Positions 1 to 10,349 are shown, numbered from the stretch's first letter. The stretch is DNA of 28,996 nucleotides from Chara braunii (GCA_003427395.1 BFEA01000465.1:378693-407688); one strand, 5' to 3'. Numbers and translations: made by a program. The notes: generated by a model from the letters alone, not told the origin.

Positions 1-1000
1 ATTTTCGAATGCTGTATTTAGCTGTTCACTATAATAGTTGTAATAGTCCTCTTTGACAACGGACGAGGGCGATAGCAGCTGGATGACATGGTTGTTCGCA
101 GGCAGGAGGTTGTGCGCTTGTGTGGGTTGCATTTTCGTGGTTTGATGTTCTTTCTATTTTGGTTACGGTCGTGCAGTACAGCTTCGCTAGGATGGGTTTG
201 TTTGGGGTCTCCGACAACAGAAAATTGGGTCCGGTCGCAGTCGTCCCTAAGGGCCTCGCAGAACGGCACAACTAATGAAACGAAATGACCACCAGAGTCG
301 CGAGGCCTCGCGAAGCCCTGATCCACCGTTTCGCTTCGTTTTTTGCCTCACCGCCCCACAACACACACGAAAACTCCCGCGACAACGCCTTGGCGAGAGT
401 AGTGCGGGATTCGTTTCGCTACGGTCCAAATTTGTGGACACTACTGTCCAATTTTTTGGATGGACCTCGGTTGGAGTGATGCGGCACACTCGTGAGATTT
501 CGCAGCTCCTCCAGCCGACCAGCGGAGGACCTACGAGTTCGCGAGAGCTGCAGGCAGGGAGGAGTCGGCACCTCATGAGGCCTCGCGAACTTGGAGTCTA
601 ACAGCATTCCCGACTTTTTTTCTGACAGAGGTCGTGTGGGTGCTGTGCGGCGACGACTTCACGAAACAAAGTCGTTTTTTTTTTTCGTTTCGTGCACCGT
701 GCGGTGAGGCCCTAAGACCGGTTGTAGGGCAGGTTGTCTTGTCAAGGTCATTGCAATTTATAAATAGGGCGCCGTCCATTATCTACCTTTTGAGGGATAA
801 AAGTTTTCCTCCCGTTGCAAATGCAAACTGTGGGCGGGCGATTTGGGTCTGGGTCGTTTCCACTTTTGTTTTTTTTTTCTTTTCTACTGCATCTTCCCAG
901 AAGCATTCTGCTGTTTACTACGACAAGTAAAGAAATCGAGAACGGACAAAAAAAAAACAAACTACCAATGTTAGTGTTGTTGGTAAGAGCAAACACCACT
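1..1000. other. No gene seen; CGCG-rich stretch with palindromes
   Basis: No open frame here looks like a known protein. All are short, and the two strands overlap one another. There is a perfect 16-bp palindrome TCGCGAGGCCTCGCGA at 298-313. The 13-mer GAGGCCTCGCGAA recurs at 302-314 and 577-589. A hairpin (CACGAAAC at 660-667 against GTTTCGTG at 687-694) spans a T run. A weaker inverted similarity links roughly 225-290 (minus) with 684-730 (plus). This could be a degraded inverted-repeat transposon, but I cannot define its ends. Confidence 0.4.
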
Positions 1001-1012
1001 AACACCTAGATA

Positions 1013-1142
1013 GGGACTCCATCTATTGGTGGGGAGCGTCACCTGCTCGAAACCAGGTCCAGCGTCCCTTTACAATGTCTTTGTTTCTTTATAAAATTAT
1101 GTAGAGATAAGAACTGCCTCTTCAGCCAAACCAGGCCGTCAG
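1013..1142 (-). repeat. Module-A 3' tail fragment, LINE/SINE type
   Basis: This holds the window's commonest repeat module, called module A here. On the plus strand its core reads GGTGGGGAGC followed by CACCTGCT and GGTCCAGCGTCCC. Flanking words (CCTCTTCAG near 1111 and again near 1766) are shared with the 3' end of the minus-strand LINE, so this may be a second fragment of a LINE 3' untranslated region. It lacks a clean poly(A) tail on the minus strand. Confidence 0.55.
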
Positions 1143-1259
1143 ATACAACTATTAAATCTAGCACTAAATTATCTCTTGGAAATAGTCTAAAAAATAGCCT
1201 AACAATGTAGACAACTTTTTCTTGAGATTGACACCAAAGCCTCAGATATCCAATATATA

Positions 1260-1545
1260 TTGCATTCATACTTTATTGAGGATACCATTGCAAATCCACC
1301 ATTGCTAATTCTAACGGGGGAAATATCCCGCTCCAACTTGGAACAGAGAGGGACCCTCTCACCTATTGTCTCATATTGTGGAAAGTCATTCCCGCCACGC
1401 ATGACCGATCTAGAACACTGCCTAATGAAGTGTCCAATGGCTACTCGGATCTGGGGGTGGTGGGATGCAGCATAGCGATATCTTATCGGAAACGACCTCT
1501 CATGAGATCCGGCCGCACTGCTGTTGGGAAACACCTACAAACTTC
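1260..1545 (+). pseudogene. LINE ORF2 C-terminal zinc-knuckle fragment (decayed)
   Basis: One plus-strand frame contains DLEHCLMKCPMATRIWGWWD, followed after a stop by a segment ending DPAALLLG. This is the signature of the zinc-binding region (zf-RVT type) at the C-terminus of plant and algal LINE ORF2 proteins. The LEHC...CP spacing and the tryptophan pair are the key features. The same block occurs at about 12786-12900 and, more diverged, in the minus-strand relic near 2300-2440, so all three belong to one LINE family. The fragment contains in-frame stops. The TGA at 1503-1505 aligns with a tryptophan codon in the copy near 12880. Everything upstream of the zinc region is missing or unrecognisable. 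It is a relic with no function of its own. Confidence 0.75.
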
Positions 1546-1555
1546 CGGCAACCTG

Positions 1556-1800
1556 AACCTTTTTTTTTTTTTGTTTTGTTTTTATTATTTTAAACCCGTC
1601 TATGACAGCTAGGGGGGATGGTGAGAGCATACCCTCCTATCTATCCTTCCGGGGGCTCCATTCTATTGGTGGGGAGCTGCACCTGCTGGAAAACGGGTCC
1701 AACGTCCCTTACATCTGTCTCGATCAATCAATATTGCTTCCTCAACTTTTCCACCTAAGGATGCCTCTTCAGTCAAAGTTTTGACTGCCAAGTAAAAGTG
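1556..1800 (-). repeat. 3' end of the minus-strand LINE: module A plus A-rich tail
   Basis: Read on the minus strand, sequence after the LINE ORF2 relic runs through module A (1654-1712) and a GGGTATGCTC segment. It ends in an A-rich tail (T runs at about 1559-1572 on the plus strand). The unit at 11320-11468 has the same order: module A, TGTATGCTCTTACCATC, then 25 A. Position and polarity suggest this is the LINE's own 3' end. The alternative is an independent SINE inserted next to it. Confidence 0.55.
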
Positions 1801-2079
1801 ATCTATCTAACATCCTTTGAATGAAATCTCCAGTATTTATTCTCTCTCCTTAACCTTCTTCCCTTCCCCCAAACCATTCCATATCTACCAAAGCAAGCTC
1901 AAACTGAGGATCCGGTAGTCCCTCCTGAACAATACCTGGTCCTCATCCTCCCCTGGCCAAATTACCTCTCCCAATTTCTCCCTTGACGCATCCCCTAGCC
2001 ATTCCAATCCGAATTCAAAAATACTTTGCTTAATGTCTTGTTTTTGTTTTAATTGTAAAAGTTTGTTTTTCCACCTTTC
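1801..2079 (-). other. Probable LINE 3' untranslated region
   Basis: This AT-rich interval lies between the last recognisable ORF2 codons (near 2083) and the module-A tail. It shows no coding signal of its own. Its assignment as 3' UTR rests only on position and polarity. Confidence 0.4.
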
Positions 2080-4782
2080 CCATTAATCTATGATTTCTGT
2101 CTGAATAAATTGTTGGATTACATTTGTCGTTTCTTTTCCTTCCATCCTTACTTTCTCAATTGTTAATACACATCTTTTATGCCATAAAGCCCATAAAACT
2201 GCTTTTCTGCCTAATTGAAATAAATTTTCTTGAAATAGTGATAATTCAATTAATATCGGATTCCAGTATCCCAACAAAATTGCTCTCCAATCCCATGGTC
2301 ATTCTAGCCCCGTAATCCTATTCCGCACATAGTCCCACCATCGCCATGTCAGAACAGAGCTCGGACATTGTAAGAAGATATGTTTTATTGTTTCTCTTAA
2401 TTTCCTACTAGGAAAAGCCTGGATACAGGAGATACACCAAGGTAATGCTACACCTTTTTGTTCCAATGAAGAATGATCTATTAACCAATCATTTGTTGGT
2501 AAACACCTATGTATTATCTGTCATTGTAAGGATGCAAACTTGGCAGGCCTTTCCTTTAAATTTTGAAACCATCTTATTTGCTTAATCAACTCCGCATCTA
2601 TGTTAAGATGTCTGCACCACCGTTCTCGTATAATATCAGGCACTTCTATTGTAGGACGCAGCAATTGATAAGATGCTTTAACTGACAAGGACTGTAATCT
2701 TAGGGGTTTACTCCTCTTGTTCATCCGCCAGACCCATTTGTCTGAATCTAATGGTAGATCCGGAATAAGAATGTGTGGGAAAAACATTGTCCATTCTTTC
2801 GTTGAGGTACAGTATAAGGCTCTTATTCTGTACACTTCATGAAAAGGGGAAAATTATATTTTATCCTGATCCTTATTCGGGATCGTATTATCTTTGCGGA
2901 TCTTAAATACATTCACTAATGCTCCCTCTTTGTGAACCTCCAAGATGTGACCCACTGTCTTGATCGCATCCTGCATATTCATACATACCCAATCTGCCAT
3001 CCTAAAAAACAGTCATTTTTTTAATGTCATTCTCCATGCCAAAGGAACGGCAGATACTAAATTCTTAAGATTTTCCTGTAATTTGTGTGCATATTTAATC
3101 TCATTTCTGAGTTTATCTACTGTCTTCCAGTTTCGGGTCTTTTGGTCCCATAAATCTTTGATTCTTAAAATACCATGTTTTACCCACGTAGCTCATGGAG
3201 ATTCTGAGCTGATAAAGACTCTACCCTGTTGATCAGTGAGCCATCTATTTCCAAACAGTGGTTGCCTAACCACTTCCTCATATCTTGATGGGGAAGTTTT
3301 ATTTGACAATGGTAATTCCCGCCAAGTTTTCAATAAGCTTGCCCATAAGTTGTCGAATACTAGATCCTTTCTGACCGCTCCTCTTGCTCCATCTCCTTTG
3401 TGGTTTAAATGGGGTCGAGGAATAGTCCAGAATCTATCTTCCATCCATACCAGTGGGTGTACTTCCTTGATTGTTCTAGGTGCCAATCTACGTATTTGTT
3501 CTAAAGCCAGGTCCCTCCATGGAATATCCACAGTCAAAATTAACCTTTTCATTACCTGAAGGGACAATGCTTGAATTTTAGGGTCGATAATACCCAATCC
3601 TCCTTTATTTTTTGGTTGAATTAATGTTGTCCAAGCCACTCTTGGAATCACATGTGGTGTTTCATGATCTCCCCGCCANAGGAAGGCTATTANCTGCCTT
3701 TGTAGTTCTTTNACTGGTTTCTTGTTTAATGTCCAAAGAAAGGATTTGTACCAGATCGAGGCTAAAACCACATTATTTATTATTATTGCTCTGCCAAAAA
3801 TTGATGTATGGTTATTTTTTCATAGTTTCATTTTTTCTATCGCAGGGGAAGAAATCCATGTATCATTTGTGACCGGTTTACCTTGTGCTGTGAGAATTAC
3901 TCCTAGAACCCTGATAGGGGCCTCCTCGGGGACCCACTTGATCCTAGGATTCTCTGGTGGCCTCACCCCCTGAGAGTGAATCCACCATCCCTGAGTTTTG
4001 TTGCCCCAATTTACTAACATATCTGACAAAGCAGAAAACTTATCCATTAATGCTTTGATTTCCTCAAGATTTGACGAAGTCGCCTCCATCATTATGGTTA
4101 AGTCGTCTGCAAACATCGAATAGATTGAAATTGCTTCATCAGGTATGTTGGCAATCTTTAGGCGTTGTATATTTTGATTTTTCCTAAGATTTGCCCCTAG
4201 AACTTCCATTATGATTACAAATAAGAACGGGGCTAGGGGATTTCTTTGTCTTACAGATCTTTGGAGCGGGATCTTAGGGGAGAGCAACCCATTCACTTGG
4301 ATTCTTGTGGTGGCATTAGCATGGAGGATTTGCACCCACTTTCTGAGTGTGGGTCCAAACCCCATCTTAATTAGACATGCTTCCAGGAAACATCAATCTA
4401 CGTGATCATATGCTTTTTCAAAATCTATGAATATAAATGCTGCTCTTTGTTGATTTTGTCGAGACAACTTGATCATTTCATTAACCAATAACACATTATC
4501 CTGTATATTTCTCCTATGTATAAACCCTGTTTGAGACAGATGGATTATATCTGTTATTACCGGAATCAAATGGTTCGTTATTGCTTTTGCTATTATATAG
4601 ACCACTGTCAATAATGTAATTGGCCTATAATTCCTTATGTTGGTTTTCTCTCCTTTTTTATAAACGAGAGTTGTGGAGATCTAGGGCCTTGCTCCACTAC
4701 TGACCAAATATGGAAAATGAGCATGAATCTTCTGGTAGAACATAGGTAGATACACTGCTAGTAGTTTAGAGCTTGAAATGCC
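2080..4782 (-). pseudogene. LINE ORF2 relic: reverse transcriptase to zinc knuckle
   Basis: This is a non-LTR retrotransposon reverse transcriptase read right to left in a single frame, interrupted by in-frame stops. Landmarks in order: LVYKKGE then NYRPITLL (about 4665-4630), QTGFI with DNVLL (about 4535-4500), motif A FIDFEKAYD (about 4420), motif B RQRNPLAP (about 4260), motif C FADD (about 4110), a connection domain with WRGD and KNKGGLGI (about 3690-3600), and a C-terminal block QIIHRCLPT and LQCP...WRWWD (about 2520-2320). Motif B carries R where the family normally has G (RQG). Stops include TAG at 4683-4681 and TGA at 2523-2521. The endonuclease domain is absent, so the copy is 5' truncated near 4782, where SINE-like sequence begins. 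Three N positions (3679, 3693, 3712) fall inside it. It is homologous to the 11590-12985 relic, sharing EVHPL and RQP.FGN blocks. It cannot encode a working protein. Confidence 0.88.
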
Positions 4783-4979
4783 CTTTTGCCTGGTCGCGTG
4801 TGGCGTAGTACAACCCTCAGTAGCTTACTATTCGTTTTTCAGTTTTTTTTTTTTTTTTGGTTCTCTCCTCGGCTCTTTACCCGGGACTCCCTGTCCATCC
4901 ATTCAGGGCTTGGGTTCGATCCCCACTGGTCTCATGTAATTTCCTGGGCAAGTTTTTTTTTTTTTTTTTTTTTTTTTTT
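4783..4979 (+). repeat. tRNA-like SINE fragment with poly(T) run
   Basis: A consensus-like pol III B box, GGGTTCGATCCCC, lies at 4912-4924. No convincing A box is visible upstream, where a T run (about 4841-4858) interrupts the sequence. A 27-nt T run at 4953-4979 closes the unit. It is best read as a damaged tRNA-derived SINE head rather than a tRNA gene, since no cloverleaf can be drawn. Confidence 0.45.
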
Positions 4980-5345
4980 GAAAAGCCCAGGTTGTTGTAG
5001 AGGCGGGATACTAGACGAATGACAGTTATCTACAGCACTCAGCCACTTGATTGTCCATCTGAACCCCTCTGAAGACCCCACCCACCCTTCCTCATATTAT
5101 TTTTTACCCTGGGCCACCCCTACCCCCCTTGTCTTACCCTAGTGTTAGCCACCCGGGACCATCACCCATTGCCATATATTAGCAGGGTGACCTTTGACTA
5201 GACAACAGTTGCAGGTACCCGGTCTAGGCAGAGAGACCTACCCCCCCTGCTCAGCCCTGGTTGAAGCGGACACCGTGCAAGCCCAATTGCACGGGGACTT
5301 CGGGAGCTAGGTATGAACTTGCTACTACAGATCTTCACGAGGGTG
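4980..5345 (+). repeat. Dispersed repeat E, copy 1
   Basis: This segment pairs with 27936-28235. Both begin with a CCAGG(T/G)TGTTGTAGAGGC block (4987-5004 and 27941-27958). Both contain CAGCCCTGGTTGAAGCGGA, with one change in the second copy, about 240-265 bp later, followed by a G(A/G)ACTTCGG word. The sequence between is CCC-rich and loosely similar. No coding capacity is apparent. Confidence 0.5.
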
Positions 5346-5374
5346 CACAGTATTCCATCATTGTATTGCTTGAA

Positions 5375-5667
5375 TGTATATGAACAGTGTGTATTGGTAG
5401 TCTATCATATTGAAGATAGGGAGTCGGGGGATCCTCTGTTCCTTCCTCTGTTCCCGCTATAGCGTACTAGGAGCATACAACCCTTTGTTCCTACTATAGC
5501 GTACGAGGAGGATACCCAACCCCTAAATCGTGAATTATAGATTGTTGGCAGTATGTGTTGGTAGTCTTTCATGTTGAAGATAGAGAGTCAGGGATCTTTT
5601 GTTCCGGCTATGGCGTACTAGGAGGATACCCAACCCCTGAGTCATGATTTATAGATTGTTGGCAGCC
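5375..5667 (+). repeat. Local tandem duplication, about 165-bp unit
   Basis: The block TTGGTAGTCT(A/T)TCAT(A/G)TTGAAGATAG followed by GAGTC occurs near 5393 and again near 5557. The block CTATAGCGTAC.AGGAG, with a CATAC or GATACCCAACCCCT continuation, occurs three times (near 5456, 5495 and 5609). The unit has therefore been duplicated with a smaller internal duplication. It is non-coding. Confidence 0.7.
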
Positions 5668-5755
5668 TTTTTTTTTTTTTTTTTTTTTAAATTGCTCCAA
5701 TCTATTCGTGGGGAGCATCACGTGCTGAGAATCGGGCCCAACGTCCCTTATAATG
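5668..5755 (-). repeat. SINE-like module A with poly(A) on the minus strand
   Basis: A 21-nt T run (5668-5688) is followed by module A (5694-5749). Read on the minus strand this is module A followed by a poly(A) tail. The plus-strand words CACGTGCTGAGAA and CGGGCCCAACGTCCC match the variants near 14011 and 17617, which also precede the 500-bp composite repeat. Confidence 0.65.
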
Positions 5756-5955
5756 GGAATACATTGATGATTGACAATTGATGAAAATTTGGGATGATTG
5801 AGGATCATTTTGGATGATTTAGGATGTCAGAGTGGGTGATTGAGGTCATGAAATAGAGCTAGATGATGACTAATCAGAAAGATTGTCTACTCAGCACTGA
5901 ATTACTATCCTATCCCTAATTTCCTGTATCCATTCCAAACAACCAATCACAATTG
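5756..5955. other. AT-rich spacer with GATGATT words; no gene
   Basis: The word GATGATT or GATGATTGAGG recurs several times (5766-5850), giving a degenerate simple repeat. It resembles the cleaner (GAT)n array 1 kb downstream. I see no gene here. Confidence 0.4.
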
Positions 5956-6210
5956 AGCCCGTGCTGTGCACCAATCAGGCCTCTTCCCGGTCTCACACCC
6001 CAATCTGGCTCGGTTACAAGGCAGCGCTACCCACCCCAGCTCCGACCATCGTTGGCCAGATTGTAGCCATTAGTCAAGTTTGCAGATTGCCTCCCTCCCT
6101 CGGCAATTCCAGACCTCTATACAAAGCCTCAAGCTCCTACGCAAGCAGGTTACAGGGCACTGCCCCAGCGCCGGGTAGCGTCGTTCTGGCGCCAACTCAA
6201 CCTGGCCATT
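5956..6210 (+). repeat. Composite repeat C, diverged copy
   Basis: This shares with the copies at 8318-8832 and 14085-14594 the twice-occurring block GGTTACA.GGCA...CCCAGC.CCG...CGT(C/T)GTT, here near 6014 and 6149. It also shares the intervening word GCCTCA.GCTCCT. The unit is clearly more degraded than the other two copies. Confidence 0.6.
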
Positions 6211-6832
6211 ACACAAGAAGACTCAATTAGGAATTAGCTAATCTAGAATGTCAACCAGAAAACAAGGATCTGATAATATCAGAATCCTGATCAGCAAAAC
6301 TTTCTGATGATGAAATTTGACGAGTACCCTGAGAAGATCACAAAGATGATGGATAATGACGACGACGCTGATGATTATTTCTTTCCCCCCCTCCCCTTCT
6401 TCCATGTATTCTCCTCCTCTCCCCTCATTTCCTCTTCTCCTCTCGCTGCCTCCACTGAGCCCAACCCCGCTATCAGCATGAAGTTCCTATCAGCCCCAAC
6501 GAGAGAGAGAACCTCCCCATTCCCTTCTACCTTGAGGTGACCAGTTCCCCCAAAAGCTGTACCTCAAAACTAACACTCTGACCTAGTCTGCCTCCGCCAG
6601 GAGATAATGCGCCCCCATACATATCTCCCAGCCCCAGCCCATGTCAGCTCCCATCGTCTGCGTCTACTCCCTGGAGGGCAATCACCTCCCACCTTGTGTT
6701 ACCCCTGCGGAGTAGCGCTCCCTTCCTGACCAACCTACCTACCAACTAGANNATAGCCTATCTGGGAGATGANAATATAACCACCAACACAGAGATAACT
6801 ACTGATTGATGAAAAAATGAATAAAGAAACCG

Positions 6833-6835
<3 letters not shown>
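6211..6835. other. No gene seen; pyrimidine-rich, contains ambiguous bases
   Basis: This is a CT-rich stretch with only short, unrecognisable open frames. N bases at 6751-6752 and 6772 mark uncertain consensus. Confidence 0.4.
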
Positions 6836-6870
<35 letters not shown>

Positions 6871-6898
6871 GATGATGATTGATGATGATGATGATGAT

Positions 6899-6935
<37 letters not shown>

Positions 6936-6977
6936 AAAGATTTAGATTGGTAAATGATGATGATGATGATGATGATG
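6836..6977 (+). repeat. (GAT)n trinucleotide microsatellite
   Basis: Roughly 140 bp of GAT/ATG triplets are broken by a few GATT units and an 18-bp non-repeat insert near 6938-6955. Long Ser/Ile/Asp frames read through it are artefacts of the repeat. Confidence 0.9.
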
Positions 6978-7023
6978 AAATAAAATTGGCGAAAATAAAT
7001 AAGGAACATCGGACTTAGCACCC

Positions 7024-7302
7024 GCCACCTACTAGAGATAGCCCATTGGTTCCCCCGAGCGGCATTGAGCAGTGACTGCTGATGTTCGTAGGGGGAGAGG
7101 ACCGGAGGGGAGGTAGAGCGACTGGCCCATCGAAGAACCTCGGTCCTGATGCTACCACCACCTAGAGATCGCCCATTGGTTCCCCCGAGCGGCATTGAGC
7201 GGAGGGAGGTACAGTGCTGACGGCTGATGTTTGCAGAGGGAGGGACCAGAGGGGAGGTACAGCGACTGGGCCATCGAAGAGCCGCGGTCCTGATGCTACC
7301 GG
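7024..7302 (+). repeat. Tandem duplication, about 133-145 bp unit
   Basis: Two adjacent copies begin CACCTA.(TA)GAGAT at about 7024 and 7157. Both contain GCCCATTGGTTCCCCCGAGC and then a block ending GGTCCTGATGCTACC. The second copy has small insertions. It is non-coding. Confidence 0.85.
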
Positions 7303-8317
7303 CTGACCGGTATCGCCCACCTGCAGCTCGGGTGCGGCCCCCGCAGGTTCCCTCGTTGGAGGCTTGGACACGGGATGGCTATAATGATAAATAAAAAAGG
7401 TCTGAAAGGCAGTCCTGTTCAGATTTGAGAAGTACTTACCACTACCTTTCACAGCTGTAGTTCCAAGTGAAAATTGAATGTCAACCTCATTCTTTGGAGG
7501 TCCCGACAAGGCTCGGCAAAAATAAAATGTTTGGGCCTTAAATGGGCCCGCTTGTACACAAAAAACTCCCCGTCCCAGGCGGGGAGCAATCAAATGCCTT
7601 CAGTGTGTTTCATTTGTTTTTCTTTTTCACTTTTATCCTTTTTTGTGAGTGGAAAAGACCGCTTTCTTTGTACTCCCTCTGCTGGGCAGAGGTCCAGCAG
7701 ACGGTTTTCACAGAGGACGGTACCGGTACTGCCCCCTTCTTTTTTTTTTTTTTTTTTTTTTTTGACAAATGAGCTCAGTGCCCAAGGCTGAATTATACAC
7801 TCTGCTGGAAACTGCGCCTGGCATCCCTTACAGAAAAAGGGGGCAGCCCCTTCGGAATGATCCAGGCACTCCGGACCCGCCCATTCTGGGGCCGTGCAAC
7901 AAGAGCAAGCAATTCAAAAACATACGAGCGCCGTACAAAAACCAATGAAACCACGAAAGAGAAAAGCAACCATCCAAAGCTGTCACCACCCCCTGCAAAA
8001 CCGCCCTGCCACCCACGCGGCAGGGGTCTGTGTCCACAGCCCCCCAACTGCAAACAAATACCCTGCAAAACCCACCTACCTCCTCATGATTCAGGGCGGA
8101 CTGCACCACTGCCTGCATTCACCATTACCAAGAACACCTTTTTTTTTTTTTCCCACAGATTTACAAGTCTAGGAAGTACGTTTCCTAAAATTGTTGCACG
8201 TTAACGGGCACGACTCTAGGAAGTACTTTTGCTTTAGCAAACAACCCCTGTTGAGAGCCCCCTTACTACCCCCCATCCTCCAGTTCCATCTCCCCCCCTT
8301 TGCCTCTTTTTTTTTTC
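7303..8317. other. No gene seen; poly(T) runs and scattered repeat words
   Basis: Open frames here are short and overlap on both strands. T runs lie at 7740-7763 and about 8140-8150. The word CAGGCGGGGAGCAATCAAATG near 7575 echoes repeat D (near 15240 and 16085). The 13-nt word CTCTAGGAAGTAC, or a near match, occurs near 8167 and 8214. Confidence 0.4.
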
Positions 8318-8832
8318 TTGAAATACCAGGGCCATTACCTGGCTTCGGCTGAGAACAATCTGAGAACTATTATAAGGAGTTCAGGAAAATTTAGGAAAGA
8401 CATGGATACTGCTGACCTATTGCTAGGCTACTCAAGCAGCAGTTACTAAGTCAAAAAGGAAAGCCACAGAAGTCCTTCGAATACTCAGAACCCCTGGACT
8501 CCCCAACAAAACCCTCTAAAATTCTCTAACAGTGTCTTATTCCCTGCCGAGTTCTCCCAGGCCTCATGCCCCCACCCTGCTATGTTACAGGGCAACATGA
8601 CTCACCGCAGCTCCAGCTAGCGTTGTCCCGACAGCAACCCTTGGTTTTCCCTTGGAATGCCCGGCCCAAGGCATCCCCAGATCTCTCTACCAGGCCTCAC
8701 GCTCCTGCTATCAACAGGTTACAGGGCAACCCCCCCAGCACCGGCCAGTGTCGTTCTGGAATCGAAAAACCGCAGATCCATGAATATAACAGCATCAAAG
8801 ATCTGAAGCCTAAAGTGAGTTGCAAGAAGTAC
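8318..8832 (+). repeat. Composite repeat C, copy 1 (about 515 bp)
   Basis: This matches 14085-14594 over its full length with only scattered differences. Both copies start TTGAAATACCAGGGCCATTA and end near GCAAGAAGTAC. Each unit contains an internal duplication of a GTTACAGGGCAAC...CCGGCCAG.GTCGT block (about 8583-8632 and 8717-8758). No protein is recognisable. In other copies module A and a T run lie immediately upstream, so the true element may be read on the minus strand with a poly(A) tail. This copy has only a short T run before it. Confidence 0.8.
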
Positions 8833-8988
8833 GCATTAAGCGTGGGTGAAGGCAAAACAAAAAATGCTCACCTCTGCCCCAGGCGGAGGAGAGAGAGTCG
8901 TTTGGCTCTTTCCGTAATGGACGGGTATCAAGAGTCAAAACTGTAATCTGCAAATCAGGATGGTTGCATTTGTTTGTTTTTTGTCCCC
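8815..8988 (+). repeat. Source of an exact 174-bp duplication
   Basis: These 174 bp recur without any difference at 9249-9422, where they lie between two sequencing-adapter sequences. This is probably the genuine genomic copy and the other an assembly insert. Confidence 0.85.
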
Positions 8989-9207
8989 TGTGGTCGCTTT
9001 TCTGGCACCTCTAGCTTCAAATCCGGCATCAGCCGATCGGGCTGTTTCTTTATTAAAAAAAAAAAAAGGATCCATAGGCCATGTTCCGGCAGTCTGCCTT
9101 GGTTGCATCTTTTTTCCAAAAGCTGTCCCCTGCAGCTTTTGTCTTTTGCAGTTACAAGGTCTGACAGATTATGTGTGCAGAGCAGGGTACCCCCTCAAGT
9201 CTAGGTC
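8989..9207. other. No gene seen
   Basis: This is non-coding sequence with a 13-nt A run near 9055-9067. Continuity beyond 9207 is doubtful because an adapter follows. Confidence 0.4.
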
Positions 9208-9245
9208 CTGTCTCTTATACACATCTAGATGTGTATAAGAGACAG
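9208..9245. other. Nextera mate-pair junction adapter (artefact)
   Basis: The 38 bp are the 19-bp transposase mosaic end CTGTCTCTTATACACATCT joined to its own reverse complement. This is the circularisation junction of Nextera mate-pair libraries. It is a library artefact left in the assembly and not part of the organism. Confidence 0.97.
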
Positions 9246-9248
9246 ATT

Positions 9249-9422
9249 GTGAGTTGCAAGAAGTACGCATTAAGCGTGGGTGAAGGCAAAACAAAAAATG
9301 CTCACCTCTGCCCCAGGCGGAGGAGAGAGAGTCGTTTGGCTCTTTCCGTAATGGACGGGTATCAAGAGTCAAAACTGTAATCTGCAAATCAGGATGGTTG
9401 CATTTGTTTGTTTTTTGTCCCC
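9249..9422 (+). repeat. Exact duplicate of 8815-8988 between adapters (misassembly)
   Basis: This is identical to 8815-8988 at every base, whereas the other repeats in the window are diverged. It is bounded by adapter junctions on both sides. The most economical reading is an untrimmed read merged into the contig. Confidence 0.9.
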
Positions 9423-9460
9423 CTGTCTCTTATACACATCTAGATGTGTATAAAAGACAG
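9423..9460. other. Second Nextera junction adapter, one mismatch
   Basis: This has the same 38-bp palindromic junction as 9208-9245 with a single difference (AAAAGACAG instead of AAGAGACAG), as expected from a sequencing error. Confidence 0.96.
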
Positions 9461-9685
9461 GTGCAGAGCTTTTTTTTTTTTTTTTTTTTTTTTTTTGGGG
9501 AATGGCAGACATTCATGTTGCAGCAGGTGCAGAGTAAATTGCAATGCAATTCGGGAACAAGGCAAGAAACGTCAGCGCTCTCGTCTGGTGCCAATTGCGT
9601 GAATGGTGGCTCGAACAACCGGATTTCCAGTTTGGGAAAGCAACGGAAGTTACGGAACATGTCAGTAGCAGTTGCCTATTGTAGC
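9461..9685. other. Segment of uncertain placement between adapters
   Basis: It begins GTGCAGAGC, followed by a long T run (about 9470-9496). The end GAACATGTCAGTAGCAGTTG resembles 9822-9852 but is not identical. Because adapters lie on both sides, its true genomic position is unknown. Confidence 0.6.
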
Positions 9686-9704
9686 CTGTCTCTTATACAC
9701 ATCT
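9686..9704. other. Single Nextera mosaic end (artefact)
   Basis: One 19-bp copy of the transposase mosaic end CTGTCTCTTATACACATCT, without its mirror half, directly joins two genomic segments. Confidence 0.93.
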
Positions 9705-9730
9705 AGTGCCATCTTTGTCAAATTCTACCT

Positions 9731-9762
<32 letters not shown>

Positions 9763-10349
9763 CCTTTGTTGAATTCTAGAAAGCTCAAACCAGCTGATTT
9801 TTCCATTTCGGGGAAGCAACAGAACATGTCAGTAACAGTTGCCTGTTGTAGCTGGGGAAAAAAAGGTGCCATCTTTGTCATTTTCCTCTTTTTATTGTTT
9901 TTTTTTTCAAATCTTCGTCAGATTCTTTTTTTTTTTTTCACTGTTTTTCTAGGCTTTGTCAAATTCTAGAAAGCCATCATTTGGATTCTGGACACTTTGA
10001 TATTGTTCTGGTTTGGGTGGCAGGCTTTATTATCATTCTGGAAAAAGAAAGTCAGGTTCTATACCTCATTGCTTATCTTTTTCGTGAAATGCAGGCCCCA
10101 AACAAGAAGCTCCCAAAGATGGCTGGAGACGGCTAGGACCTTGAAATGGACTTGAGGTCCCTTTATATTTTGTTCTTTTTTTCGTCTTTTTTTTTAAAGG
10201 TGCCCCGATTGTCCATGTGGAATGTGTTGATTGCCGTGCCCGTGGTGTGGTGTTGTGTGTGTGTGGTGTGAGCTCAAGGGCGCTACAGCCCTGGGGGTTG
10301 GTGGGCTGAATATCACGACGGGTATGGATCCAGTTTAAATAACACCTCC
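9705..10349. other. No gene seen; T-rich with local near-duplicates
   Basis: TGCCATCTTTGTCA occurs at 9707 and 9868, and TTGAATTCTAGAAAG or a near match occurs near 9768 and 9962. Some of this redundancy may come from the adapter-linked misassembly. A long T run lies at about 9733-9762. A GT-rich stretch lies near 10230-10270. Confidence 0.4.

Noticed and set aside
247-601. Overlapping 108-109-codon frames on both strands
   Set aside because: Both are open because of local GC-rich composition. Neither shows a motif, and both cross the palindromes.
6758-7195. Ser/Ile-rich minus-strand frame
   Set aside because: Produced by the (GAT)n microsatellite.
8815-9422. Exact 174-bp repeat as a recent segmental duplication
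   Set aside because: The second copy is bordered by adapters on both sides, so artefact is far more likely than duplication.
9171-9706. Open frames containing VSYTHLDVYKRQ-type peptides
   Set aside because: These peptides are translated Nextera adapter, not protein.
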